Assembly: GCF_024679095.1 (NCBI RefSeq)
Contig: NW_026111610.1
Coordinates: 1,060,550 to 1,124,549 of the forward strand
Direction of reading: 5' to 3'
From: Eriocheir sinensis
Taxonomy: Eukaryota; Arthropoda; Malacostraca; Decapoda; Varunidae
Length of the DNA: 64,000 bases
Below the pieces are notes generated by a model that saw nothing but the letters and a program-made list of their open reading frames with translations, did not search any database and was not told the origin of the DNA. Positions 52,993-63,941 of the stretch are shown piece after piece. How positions within the stretch are numbered: position 1 is the stretch's first letter; each line of letters starts with the position of its first letter. Position numbers and translations under genes: made by a program.

Positions 52993-54045
52993 GTAAGTGT
53001 GGTCAACGCCCCTGGCAGCTTACGTCACCAAAGGTCATGCGGACTTCGAGGTAAGTGTTATGTGCAATCAGCGCTATTGCTTACGTCATTGGTGTCATTA
53101 TTAACCTTGCCAACAACAATATCCAAATTTGGCATGTGTTAACAACCATCCCTTATTATCAATTGATCGGAAAAATAACAACAAGACTAAAAATCACGCA
53201 ATGCTTCCTGCCATTTTTAGCATGAGCATAACACTCCTTACGATTTACGTCATCTCAATCAATCGTGCCGAATCCAACAATGTCCAAATTTAGCTTGATT
53301 TGGCATACCTTTATTACATGCCAAAATTGGATAACCACGCTTACGTCATTAACAAGTGCGTGATATGCCAAACTACGACTACGTCACAGTATGTATCGAT
53401 AAGAGGTATTGCTTACGTCACTACATGTGTGCGATTATCACCCTCGTGTTAGAGAATACGTCACAGTATTGATTGTTAGTGCAATTTATACCCTCGTGTT
53501 TTTGCAGGTGATTATCACCCTTGTGACTACGTCACAGTATTGTTACGTCACTACTATTTTTGCAGGTGATTATCACCCTCGTTATTGTTATAGACTACGT
53601 CACAGTATTGTTACGTCACTACTACATGTGCAATTATCACCCTCGTGTTTTTACAGGTGATTATCACCCTCGTGTTATTGTTAGACTACGTCACAGTATT
53701 GTTACGTCACTACTATTTTTGCAGGTGAATATCACCCTCGTGACTACGTCACAGTATTGTTACAGGTGATTATCACCCTCGTTATTGTTAGAGACTATGT
53801 CACAGTATTGTTACAGGTGATTATCACCCTCGTGTTATTGTTAGACTACGTCACAGTATTGTTACGTCACTACTACATGTGCAATTATCACCCTCGTGTT
53901 TTTTTACTGGTGATTATCACCCTCGTGTTATTGTTAGACTACGTCACAGTATTGTTACGTCACTACTACATGTGCAATTATCACCCTCGTGTTTTTTTAC
54001 AGGTGATTATCACCCTCGTGTTATTGTTAGACTACGTCAAATCCA
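52990..54045. repeat. Inverted copy of the 25.66-26.79 kb CRE-like array
   Basis: It reads as the reverse complement of 26790-25660: GGTCATGCGGACTTCGAGGT comes first, then GCATGTAATAAAGG-type sequence in reverse, then ATTATCACCCTCGTG and GACTACGTCACAGTATTGTT units. The two copies differ at few positions, for example CTCCTATCGATA against CTCTTATCGATA. The copies are about 27 kb apart. Confidence 0.9.
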
Positions 54046-55274
54046 CTCAACGATTTGATTTCTTTAACAAACATAGCCAAAGATTTATGCAGTAAAATAT
54101 CGACACCTAATACCACAGGTATGTTACGAGAGTAATCGTACGTGGGAGACACCCAGAAGCGAGAGTGAAATATATCCAGTATACTCTGAACGGCATTGAC
54201 GATAAAGTTGCGAACGAATACGTGAATTGACTTAACACCTCTAAGAATACTAGTCAGTATATCGTTGTTGGTTTTGTCGTTGTATTCACTGTTATTGTTT
54301 TTACCGGCTATAAAATCAACAAAGGGTTTACTTGGATCGTTAGCCAATGACGACGAGGAGCGCATGATCGTGTCCGTTAAAATCAAACACTCTCTTTCGG
54401 TAGGTAATGGTGGTGGGGAAGAATGCTGCGATGGTCGCTTCACATCCCAAAGGAACTTCTTGTAAGCGATAACTAAACCTGCGAACCGCAAGGCAGTGCT
54501 AGTGTCACCATTGACACGCTTCAATTTGTCGTGACTCATTACTTCTTTCAAGACGTACGCTCTTATCTTATCGTCTGACAAATTTAAGAGTCAGCTTTCT
54601 CACACGATGTAGTTTGGAAAGCCTTGTTCATGACACTAACCCCGTTGAGAATCTCTATTAAATTTGGCTTCGTTTTTGGATACGATGCTGTTTTGGAATA
54701 GTATTTCTTTTCAAGAGAGGCGGTCCTCAATTGTTTGTAAGCACCGATGACAGTTTGTGCGATGGCCCAGTCCGCCTGTTGACTCAATTCATCAGGTTTC
54801 TCAGTTCCGTATAGTCGTTTAGCCTTGTTGTACCCATTAGATTGAAAGCCTTTTAATTTCAACACAGAAGTCGATCAGGTTAAACATTTTTTTTTTATCT
54901 GTTTCACTTAAAGATGAAATCTTGTTGTCTTTCGAGATACATCTAAAGAGAATGTTGTTCAACACGAACGACACGAATAACCCGCGTTGCATGAGACTCG
55001 AGTTTAAAAAGATTTCAATGGAATCGTTTTTAAGGAATTTGCACAATACATTCGCCGCTACGTGCAAATGGGACTTGATTCCATTCGCGGCCAGTAAATA
55101 ATCGTATGTGATCGAATGAACACTCTTTTGGTTCATTTCTTTAATCGCTAAAAGTTTGGACGCTATGTAAAGATGTCTTTTATCGTATGAGTCTTTGCTT
55201 AACTCGTTCATGATTCCAATGTGCACGTCTGACTTACTGTGTTTGTGGGCTTCCACTATGGCACGTAATCTCAT
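54027..55274 (-). pseudogene. Large viral protein in three frames, both ends truncated
   Basis: Minus-strand coding runs from ATG 55274 (MRLRAIVEAHKHSKSDVHIG) in one frame to about 54840. It then moves to a second frame (LKLKGFQSNGYNKAKRLYGT) to 54584, then to a third (DDKIRAYVLKEVMSHDKLKR) to 54045, where the CRE array begins. This makes about 410 residues, helical, with no membrane span and no recognised domain. The ATG at 55274 lies exactly at the junction with the RING-gene copy, so it may not be the native start. Confidence 0.5.
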
Positions 55275-56072
55275 GTACTACTATCACAAGTATGATTGTG
55301 TGGTGTGCTCAAAGCCCTTCACCCACCGCGAATTGCAACATGGCAGGACCACATTGATCTTCAGACAACACCATCCCTTCGTCATCAGAAAGTCGCACTG
55401 TTGGACGATGACATGAACATCATGGATTCACACGTCATCAATAACAAAGCAGCTGCATTCAAAGAAGAGGTTTCACCTGGTGTCTTCAAGTTCATCGATA
55501 ACAGGTATGATCCAGTCGTTATCAGTGAAAATGTCGATGAGGATGGGTACCCCTTGTACAGTCCGGTTGAAGACGATGACGTAGTCAACGAGGAGGAGGA
55601 GGAGGAGGATGACGATGACGACGACGAGGACGATAACGAAGAGGAAGAGGATGACGATAACGAAGAGGAAGAGGAGGAACAGACGACAACAACAACGAGG
55701 AGGAGGAGGAGGAGGAGGAGGATAATGAGGTGGACATTCCAGTCTACGCACCTGGTGAAGAGGAGGAGGAGGAGGAGGATGTTCCAGAGGAGGAGTCGGT
55801 TCCAGTTCCAGAGGAGGAGATGGTTCCAGTTCCAGAGGAGGAGTCGGTTCCAGTTCCAGAGGAGGAGTCGGTTCCAGTGAAGGAGGAGGAGTCGATTCCA
55901 ATCGGTAATGAGCTTGTTCCCTTCGTTGAAGAGGAGACGACTGAAAATCAGCTATGGCGTGTTAAGACGAGTGTCCTCATCACCCGCAAATTGGTTGCAG
56001 TTCCTGGTAATAAGAAGGCGAATACCAAGCGTCATAATGAGGATACTGACGACTTGCCTGTGCTTGTTTTTG
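55272..56072 (+). pseudogene. Partial inverted copy of the RING-finger gene, broken
   Basis: It corresponds to the minus strand 28005-27212, here on the plus strand. Only the last RING ligands (CVVCSKPF) and the acidic and PVPEEE parts are present. A two-base loss near 55390 and a 13-base loss near 55681 break the frame relative to the intact copy. The match stops after DDLP at about 56065, followed by unrelated sequence and then the CRE array. Confidence 0.85.
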
Positions 56073-56111
56073 ACGTTGCTGCTGCTGATTGTAAATACAT
56101 TGTTCTTCCGC

Positions 56112-56550
56112 AAAATCACGAGGGTGTTAATTGCACATATAATAGTGACGTAACAATATTGTGACGTAGTCTCTAGATTCTGCAAAAATAGTAGTGATGT
56201 AACAATACTGTGACGTAGTCTAGTAATATCATGAGGGTGATAATCACCTGCAAAATCACGAGGGTGTTAATTGCACATATAGTAATGAAGTATACTGTGA
56301 CGTAGTCTCTAAATTATCTGCAAAAATAGAAGTGATGTAACAATACTGTGACATAGTCTAGTAATAACACGAGGGTGATAATCACCTGCAAAAAACACGA
56401 GGGTGTTAATTGCACATATAGTAGTGACATAATAACACTGTGACGTAGTCTAATAATAACACGAGGGTGATAATCACCTGCAAGAAGCACGAGGGTGTTA
56501 ATTACACATATAGTAGTGACCTAATAATATTGTGACGTAGTCACAATATT
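56112..56550. repeat. CRE-like array 3
   Basis: Units as at 25.7 kb (ATAGTAGTGACATAATAACA, CTGTGACGTAGTCTAA, ACGAGGGTGATAATCACCTG). The right end is a perfect palindrome, AATATTGTGAC-GTA-GTCACAATATT (56526-56550), centred on a CRE-like site. Confidence 0.85.
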
Positions 56551-57125
56551 GAGGCGAGCGTCCCGCTCGCCTCAGAATCGGGCTACTGGCCAGTCTAAAA
56601 CATACATTCACTCTTTCGCTCTCATCCCAGCATTCAGCGTCCCGCTCGCCTCAGAATCGGGCTACTGGAGAGTCTAAAACACACATTCACCCTTCCGCTC
56701 TTAACTGAGCATTCAGCGTCCCGCTCGCCTCAGAATCGGGCTACTGGCGAGTCTAAAACACATATTCTCCATTCCGCTCTTAACTGAGCATTCAGCGTCC
56801 CGCTCGCCTCAGAATCGGGCTACTGGCGAGTCTAAAACACACATTCTCCCTTCCGCTCTCAACACAGCATTCAGCGTCCCGCTCGCCTCAGAACTGGGCT
56901 ACTGGCCAGTCTAAAACACACATTCACTCTTTCGCTCTCAACCCAGTATTCAGTGTCCCGCTCGCCTCAGAATCGGGCTACTGGCGAGTCTAAAACAGAT
57001 TCACCCTTCCGCTCTCAACTCAGCATTCAGCGTCCCGCTCGCCTCAGAATCGGGCTAGTGGCGAGTCTAAAACACACATTCACCCTTCCGCTCTCAACCC
57101 AGCATTCAGCGTCCCGCTCTCGTAC
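56551..57125. repeat. GC-rich hr-like array, ~78-bp unit, 8 copies
   Basis: The first unit opens with a hairpin: GAGGCGAGC (56551-56559), GTCCC, GCTCGCCTC (56565-56573). Units contain CGTCCCGCTCGCCTCAGAAT, CGGGCTACTGGCGAGTCTAA and AACACACATTCACCCTTCCG, so they carry the common ACACACATTCAC core in a quite different context. Confidence 0.85.
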
Positions 57126-57239
57126 ATTCTCAACTATAAGAGAAAAAAATTGCTTAGTGTGAATGTAGTGTTTGTTTTCATGATGTGAATGTATATTTTC
57201 AGTCTTAACGGGCACCAATTCTACTCGCTTGTGCCGTCC

Positions 57240-58380
57240 ATCTCTCTTCACTGACGTTGCGCGAATTGGTGACGAGTCTCCTTCTCCTCCCTCTTATTGA
57301 CACATGCTAAATTAAATCCGTGTTAAAGACACACAGGAATTAACGCGCAAATTGGTGACGTAGTCTCTCCTCCCTCTTACTGACACGTGCTAAATTACAA
57401 GGGTGGTAACAGGAAGCAACGCACCAACGCGCGAATTGGTAACGTAGTCTTCTTCTCTCCTTTTATTAAAACATGCTAAATCACAAGGGTGGTAAAGACA
57501 CACAGGAAATAACGCGCGAATTGGTGACGTAGTCTCCTTCTCCTCCCTCTTATTGACACATGCTAAATTACAGGGGTGTTAAAGACACACAGGAAGTAAC
57601 ACGCGAATTGGTGAGGAAGCAACGCGCGATTTTTAAAGAGAGACATTCAGCACCGCGCGAATTGGTGACGTAGTCCTCCTCCGGCCTCTTATTCACACAT
57701 GCTAAATCACATGGGTGTTAAAGACACACAGGAAGTAACGCGCGAATTGGTGACGTAGTCTCCTTCTCCTCCCTCTTATTGAGACATGCTAAATTACAAG
57801 GGTGTTAAAGACACAGGAAGCAACACGCGAATTTGTGGGTGGTAAAGATATACAGGAAGCAACGCGCGAATTGGTGACGTTAGTCTCCTCCTATCAATCA
57901 GTATCTCTTATTAACACATGCTAAATCACAACGCGAATTGGTGACGTTAGTCTCCTCCTATCAATCAGTATCTCTTATTAACACATGCTAAATCACAAGG
58001 GTAGTAAAGACATACAGGAAACAACGCGCGAATTGGTGACGTAGTCTCCTTCTCCTCCCTCTTATTGACACATGCTAAATTACAGGGGTGTTAAAGACAC
58101 ACAGGAAGTAACACGCGAATTGGTGACGTAGTCTCCTTCTCCTCCCTCTTATTGACACATGCTAAATTACAAGGGTGTTAGGGGTGTTAAAGACACACAG
58201 GAAGTAACGCGCGAATTGGTGACGTAGTAGTCTCCTTCTCCTCCCTCTTATTGACACATGCTAAATTACAAGGGTGTTACATCGACACATGCTAAATTAC
58301 AGGAAGTTAAAGACACAGGAAGCAACACGCGAATTGGTGACGTCTCCTCCCTCTTATCTACACATGCTAAATTACAGGGG
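57240..58380. repeat. CRE-containing array 4, ~90-bp unit, about 11 copies
   Basis: Units contain AACGCGCGAATTGGTGACGT, AGTCTCCTTCTCCTCCCTCT, TATTGACACATGCTAAATTA and AGACACACAGGAAGTAACG. Each carries a TGACGTAG site beside a CGCGCGAATT box. There are several internal deletions and one short local duplication (57868-57990). It is the last virus-like element on the right. Confidence 0.85.
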
Positions 58381-58384
58381 TGTT

Positions 58385-58590
58385 AAACAACCCTGCTGAC
58401 AAAAAGTTGTAAAACCGACGTCCTTCTGACGTCCACAGCCGCGGACGTTTCTGTATACGACTAGGAGGATGCGGACGAGACCATATCCTGTCCGCAATCA
58501 TCCAGATCCTTCTAGCGTCCGCATTAGTAGACGATTTTGCATCCGCAGTCGTCTTAATCCTGCCAACGTCCGCAGGTGACCGCATTTATT
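58385..58590. repeat. GCGGACG / CGTCCGC repeat block
   Basis: CGTCCGC and GCGGACG words occur about eight times in both orientations within 200 bp. Short inverted subterminal repeats of this sort are found at ends of some DNA transposons. This could be one end of the element whose protein remnants follow on the minus strand. Confidence 0.4.
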
Positions 58591-59096
58591 AATTGTTCAA
58601 AATATTAATTAAATAATTATTTACTTACCCAATTATTTTTATTTACTTACCTAATAAATTCTATTAAATCCTTTAAATTCTTATTTCCCTTTTTTTTTTA
58701 CATGGGGATATTAATTGAGAATCGTGTGAAGACGACGTCCATTCATTTTTATTTTATATATACACACCAGTATGAAAACAGAATGTAATATCTTATTGTA
58801 CCTGTAATTTCATGTAGTTCATTACTATCTCAGTGTATATATAAGGTGCGTACGTATACGTACAGTAATTAAAGCAAGTTAATTGGCGTGCGTAACTTTG
58901 ACAGCTTTATTAACAACTTTCTAATTCTAAACTCAAGTTGCAGCCAGCACTACCCTAGCTTGACATACATATATGTATATAGAAAGTTAATTATTTTGCT
59001 TGCCTTGGCATAACGTACACATAAGGAACCTAAATATAACTCAATATTAATTGTTCCATATACACCTGCATGTTTTGGTCTGTGTATTAATGAGTA

Positions 59097-59100
<4 letters not shown>
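58591..59100. other. AT-rich host DNA, no gene recognised
   Basis: TATATA-rich with no coherent coding frame. Confidence 0.45.
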
Positions 59101-59195
<95 letters not shown>

Positions 59196-59201
59196 ATATA
59201 T

Positions 59202-59268
<67 letters not shown>
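59101..59268. repeat. (AC)n(AT)n compound microsatellite
   Basis: About 38 bp of AC followed by about 128 bp of AT with GATATA and CTATATA interruptions. Confidence 0.95.
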
Positions 59269-59270
<2 letters not shown>

Positions 59271-59549
59271 ACCCTTAATGTAGCTTTTACCGTCATCAAC
59301 AAAATTACAGTCCATGCGATTAGCATATGTTAGTAAAAAAAATAAATAGTAAATGATAGGTGGCGTACATGTATAATAGATTATATAGCAGAGAGAGTTA
59401 CATATTTTTTAAGCTGTTAATTAAGTATGAGAACATGCTTAGTTAGTAAGATGTAAGGTGGAATTATACTGTGATTACATCGATCACGTAAAGAACTACA
59501 TCAGGGCAAAAAATATATTTTTATTCACTCAGTATCTATATATACTTTG

Positions 59550-60136
59550 TTATTCAGTGATTGATTCTTCATCGTCCGAGTACCGTTCATCTGTAGCCCT
59601 GTCGGTATCATTACCACTCGACAGCGGTACGATACTTTCCGCATCGTTGTCGATATAATCGGGGTCACTTTCTCCCTCGTCTTGACCAGTCCCATGCCCT
59701 GACGTTCCTGGTACGTCCGACGTGGACGGTGTGCTTGTGTTTGGTGCTGTCGTTTTCTTGGGTCGCGCCGTGTTACGGAAGCCTGATCTGTCACTTTCTT
59801 TCCTTAATGCCTCCGATAATGAGCGTTCACCGTCGACTCGTCGACTTGGCGTTTTATGCTCATTGTCGCCTGAATCATGCGCACAAATTTCGGCATTTCA
59901 GACTCCATATTTCTCTTAGATTTGGAGTAGCCCTTCAAACAGAAGTGCACCCAGACATCTCTGGGTGCTAAATAATGTAGGAGTTGGCGGATGGAGGGGG
60001 TCAGGCCACCTTTTCCCGACTGAGGCTTGGGCAACGGGCATAGCTGAACTAATGCCTTCCTCAGTGCCAACCGGTGAATTCTCATTGGCTCTGTCGATGC
60101 ATTGCCAAGAAAGTAGTGCCTGTGTTTTGATACGAG
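59550..60136 (-). pseudogene. Terminal exon of a transposon-type host protein
   Basis: The exon starts at 60136 after TAATTGTTTTGCAG and reads LVSKHRHYFLGNASTEPMRI onwards, a basic folded segment. Near 59880 the coding moves to another frame, which runs to TAA 59552-59550 through a Ser/Thr/Asp-rich acidic tail. With the exons at 60465-60695, 60968-61302, 61528-61790 and 62290-62470 it makes a multi-exon minus-strand gene. The layout (Trp-containing N-terminal block, low-complexity middle, basic conserved block near the end) recalls DUF4806-type proteins common in arthropod mobile DNA. That is inference from pattern only. Confidence 0.4.
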
Positions 60137-60464
60137 CTGCAAAACAATTATGAAGGAAAGTAATTAAAGATGCACCTAAATGAACAACATTTGAAACTAG
60201 GAAATATAACTTTATATGTAGCACTTCAGCTAGCAAAACCATTCACACTCAATGGCAGTTAACTGCAGTAACGACAGGAAAACGTACTATAGCCAGTAAG
60301 TTAGATCAGTCTTTGTTGAATATGCAATATTAGCGAAGTATTAAATATTTGTTACTCTTAGTGTTACTCTATATATTACATGTAGATACCGCTGGAAAAA
60401 AAAATGATATAATTATTTATTTAATAGCAAAACCTGACCGAATATATAAAAAATACTTACACTG

Positions 60465-60695
60465 TCGGGTGCTAGCAGGAAAACCGAAGTATGTTAGCAC
60501 TTCATAGGGGTCCTTTGGAAGGACAGGCACAAATCCGGTAGGGAGAGGTGTCTCACCGTCAGTCACCCGCTGCGAAGGTCCTGGAAGTACTGGTTGCAGC
60601 TGTTTCTGAAGGTTATCCACAGAAGTTTTCACTTCCTCAAATTTTTTGCTTACTTCCTCAAATTTTTTGCTTACATGTTTTAGTACGACATTCAA
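60465..60695 (-). pseudogene. Middle exon, coiled-coil linker
   Basis: It contains a duplicated KKFEEVSKKFEEVK heptad segment, then a Pro-rich linker, then DPYEVLTYFGFPAST. The donor is CAGT/GTAAGT at about 60463. It is probably spliced to 60136. Confidence 0.45.
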
Positions 60696-60967
60696 AATTT
60701 CTTGTATTTGTTGTGGCAGCTGTTTCTCGGGCAGGACCTGAAGAGAAAGGCATATGTCAAGTAGGTGTACTGGATAACTGAAAAAAAAAATTACAGACTG
60801 ATTTAATTTTAAGGTAAGTAATCTTTACAAGTTGTTTTCATGGGTCTCCAAAGGCACCTAGGACGTATAGGTCTTGAAGGACATATAAGAATGAGTATGG
60901 GTAATGGTTTTACGTTCGAAGACTTGTACAAAAAAATTAAGTATAAAATAGCCCAAGACTCACTTGT

Positions 60968-61302
60968 ACGTCACTGGGTTCTTCATCAGACGTACTGGGT
61001 GTATCTGCTCTAAAGACGTCAATGGCGTCTCGTCTGCCTTCAGCTCTGTTGACATCTTGAGAACTGGCCAGAGGTAATCTGACGACCTCCCTCTCGGCCG
61101 TAGAACTGGCCATAGGTGATCTGACGACCAGGTCCCTCTCGGTCGGAGAACTGGCCAGGGGACGTGATCTGACGACGTCCTCCCTCTCGGGCCGAGAAAT
61201 GGCCAGAGGTGATCTGACGACCGGCCTCTCGTCTACCTCTGTAGCACCAAGCGGGGCCTCCGCATGTATTTTCTTTGCAGTTTCGTGAGCTGTACCAGGC
61301 TG
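60968..61302 (-). pseudogene. Middle exon with 15-residue tandem repeat
   Basis: Bounded by a TTATCCAACAG acceptor and a CAA/GTGAGT donor. It encodes about five copies of VVRSPLASS-x-ER-type units followed by an acidic TPSTSDEEPSD end. Confidence 0.5.
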
Positions 61303-61527
61303 TTGGATAATAAGCAAAATGAGAAACACAAACGTAATTAATTACCCTAGAATCTATTTAAGCGAGTCTATTTTTTTCTCGACAAGTAGTCTTCCTGTGT
61401 TTTATAGAAAACATATGCTGCTCCTCGTGTACGTGTGTGTGTTGGGGTGAGAGTACATAAATAGGCCATGTGAAAGAAATGCTATAGTGGAAAAAATCAC
61501 ATACTAGTTCTCTCCATTACTCACATC

Positions 61528-61790
61528 TTTTTCAGTTGGACGTACTGCAGTTTTTTCTTTAGCAGTTTCTTCTGCATTTGTTTCCATCGTTCTTGCCTTC
61601 CTTTTTTGTTCCTTATCACATTGCCGCAACATCGCCAAAGCCTGACTTTCGACATTTTCACTTGATACCATTTCGTCGACGACGTGTTGGCACTCCTCAT
61701 AAGTTTTGTATTGGCCAAAGATGACTCCTGGTTCAGGCAGCCAATGTGGTCCAGGGTTGCTGTCGTTTTTGATGAGTGTGGCGATTCGTC
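61528..61790 (-). pseudogene. Exon with HWLPEPGVIFGQYKTYEEC block
   Basis: Bounded by a T-rich tract ending CCAG and by GAT/GTGAGT. It encodes a conserved-looking block, WLPEPGVIFGQYKTYEEC, and a charged helical tail. Blocks of the form W...G.Y.sYE.C follow the WPP segment in DUF4806-type proteins. This supports the assignment but does not prove it. Confidence 0.45.
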
Positions 61791-61866
61791 TGGAAAAAAA
61801 AAAATAGTGAAATAGATTGGGTACCTATGCCAGACTTTATCTATCAGTCTATTTATGTCTCTATCC

Positions 61867-61869
<3 letters not shown>

Positions 61870-61921
<52 letters not shown>
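61870..61921. repeat. (AC)n microsatellite
   Basis: A pure AC tract. Two further tracts, AC at 62086-62118 and GT at 62211-62252, lie nearby. Confidence 0.95.
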
Positions 61922-61924
<3 letters not shown>

Positions 61925-62084
61925 TCGCGGAAAATGGAGAGTGAATGAGAAATATATTAAGTGAATGGTGGAAGAAGGGAGAAAAGGTAAAAGGGGAATA
62001 AGAAGAGGCAAGAAATAAAGGAGTAGAAAGGAAAAAAGGAGTAGTGGGAAGGCCAGCTAGAGGTCAGCGCGGGGTCACGTGTGA

Positions 62085-62126
<42 letters not shown>

Positions 62127-62207
62127 TGCAGTGTCTATCCCGTGGATTTTGCTGTGACTGCCAATTAAGTGTACGTTATAGCTCTGATAGCTGGTACGTA
62201 CGTACGT

Positions 62208-62253
<46 letters not shown>

Positions 62254-62285
62254 CGTGAACATATAATTGTTTATTAAACCTTACT

Positions 62286-62470
62286 TGCAATCATAATCCT
62301 GCTGCGGCGGATACCAGCACACAAATGAACAATCTGCCTCTTTCTTGTTGAAGTCCTGAATTAACTTTTTCTTTGCCTTTCAAAGATGACTTCTTAACGA
62401 TCCATTTTGATAGCACTGTCAGGGTGCTCTGAGGCCGTAGTCTTAGAAAGTCGAAGAGAGAGTATCTAGG
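62286..62470 (-). pseudogene. First coding exon of the transposon-type gene
   Basis: One frame reads YSLFDFLRLRPQSTLTVLSK followed by WIVKK. After a one-base shift near 62375 another reads NKKEADCSFVCWYPPQQDYD before a GTAAGG donor. A tryptophan block followed by a C-x-WPP-like block is the usual start of this protein type. The frameshift suggests decay. Confidence 0.4.
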
Positions 62471-62735
62471 CTGTAAGGAAATTAATAATTAATTACCTAT
62501 TGTAATATGTTGCAACAGGTCTTGTACCAGGACACGGTCAAAGGTATGAATGGTAGCAATTAAAGTGTTTGGATAGTGATTGATTTGAAATGTTTTATTT
62601 TTAATATTATCAATATTATTATCATTATAGCACAACTGTTGATAAGTGAAAGTGGATAAGTGAAACAGCTAGCATATACTAACCTTCCCACCAGAACTGG
62701 TGCTGGCTACGACGTTATGAGTGCTTGCCAACGGT

Positions 62736-63260
62736 TTAGATCTGTTGACTACCAGAACTTTTAAATAAAGGTATCCCATCTAAGTTTTGGGAGATAGTAA
62801 TCTCCTTTAACTGTGATCTTACTTGTAAGGGATACCTTCTTAGTATCGATTTTATTTGGCTTTCGACGCCAAAGTAATAGTACTCTACGCCTGAACGCGT
62901 AAAAATGCCATTGCCCATTGCCGCGCCCCCAGCTATACTTGTTAAGGTTCTACAGTCAAGTGGCAGTGTGTGCAATGATCCTATTCCATATTTAGACAGA
63001 GCACGCAATATTCTGTTTGTAGCATCTCGCGTTAACTTACATTCGAAATGAATGGTTCGTAATTCATCCCATAATGTTCCTGGAGCATCTCGTCTGAGTA
63101 CAGTCACGTCTACACTGTCAGAGTGTTCATCACTATCGGTATAGTCATGCACGATCAGTACCTCTAGCCTCTCTAGCTTTGAAATACTCTCTTCATCGGA
63201 GGTCTCGCAAGGGCCAAGGCCCAACTCGCTGTTTCCTGGGCGACTAGGCCCATGTAGCAC
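62736..63260 (-). pseudogene. Second transposon-type protein fragment
   Basis: A coherent frame of about 170 residues. It ends in the motifs YYYFGVESQIKSILRR and ISQNLDGIPLFKSSGSQ. The N-x-DG-x-PL-x-KSS signature with an upstream Y-x-FG block recurs in many metazoan transposon-linked proteins that I recall, usually beside a transposase. The N-terminal part (TIHFECKLTRDATNRILRAL) fits the helical region before it. The frame stops soon after the KSS motif, so the rest is missing. Confidence 0.45.
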
Positions 63261-63274
63261 ATTAGTGACATTAC

Positions 63275-63608
63275 TTATTGCAGAATCAGTCTTGCTGGGC
63301 CATTTAACATGTCAAGGGTTTGGGGAGGCTGTTCCATAGATGCGTCAGATAGAGGTGGGTCGCTGCTGTCTGTTAACTCATGAACACTACTTTTATAATT
63401 TCTATAAAATTCTTCTTCGCTTTCTGAGGGCAGCAGCGGATCTCGAATGCCTTGAATTACTGGTATTTTCTCTTGCAATAATTTTCTTCTTTGCAAGCCC
63501 ATTGTGCTTTCCTACGATTTCGCTTTTCTCGACTTCACGCCGACTTTCTATGGGATCCGTGTTATATGATGGCTCGTAGTCATCATCACTGCTGCTGTAT
63601 GTTATCAT
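63275..63608 (-). pseudogene. N-terminal fragment upstream of the second transposon-type protein
   Basis: A frame from ATG 63608 (MITYSSSDDDYEPSYNTDPI) and another from 63502 overlap. A shift near 63480 joins them, ending at 63275. It is acidic, Ser-rich and disordered. It probably belongs to the protein continued at 63260-62736. Confidence 0.35.
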
Positions 63609-63717
63609 TATTAGAATATATTGTGCATTACCTGAATGAACAGTAATGTGCGAAGTGTATTACAATATCTCCAAGCACAAGCAAGCACTCCAAGGATCGT
63701 ATCACCGCAAACCTGAA

Positions 63718-63719
63718 AC

Positions 63720-63765
<46 letters not shown>

Positions 63766-63808
63766 TAAAAACTACTACTACTACTACTACTACTACTGCT
63801 ACTACTAT
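63718..63808. repeat. (AAT)n and (ACT)n trinucleotide tracts
   Basis: ATA/AAT repeats at 63718-63765 are followed by CTA/ACT repeats at 63771-63808. A short (AC)n lies at 63908-63935. Confidence 0.9.
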
Positions 63809-63905
63809 ACTAATACCAAACCATTCTCGTCCCCTAATATCCGTGAGACAAAATTTTTTATTCATTGCACGTGTTCCGCCAGAGCCTCGCTGTTGACTGG
63901 TCAGC

Positions 63906-63941
<36 letters not shown>

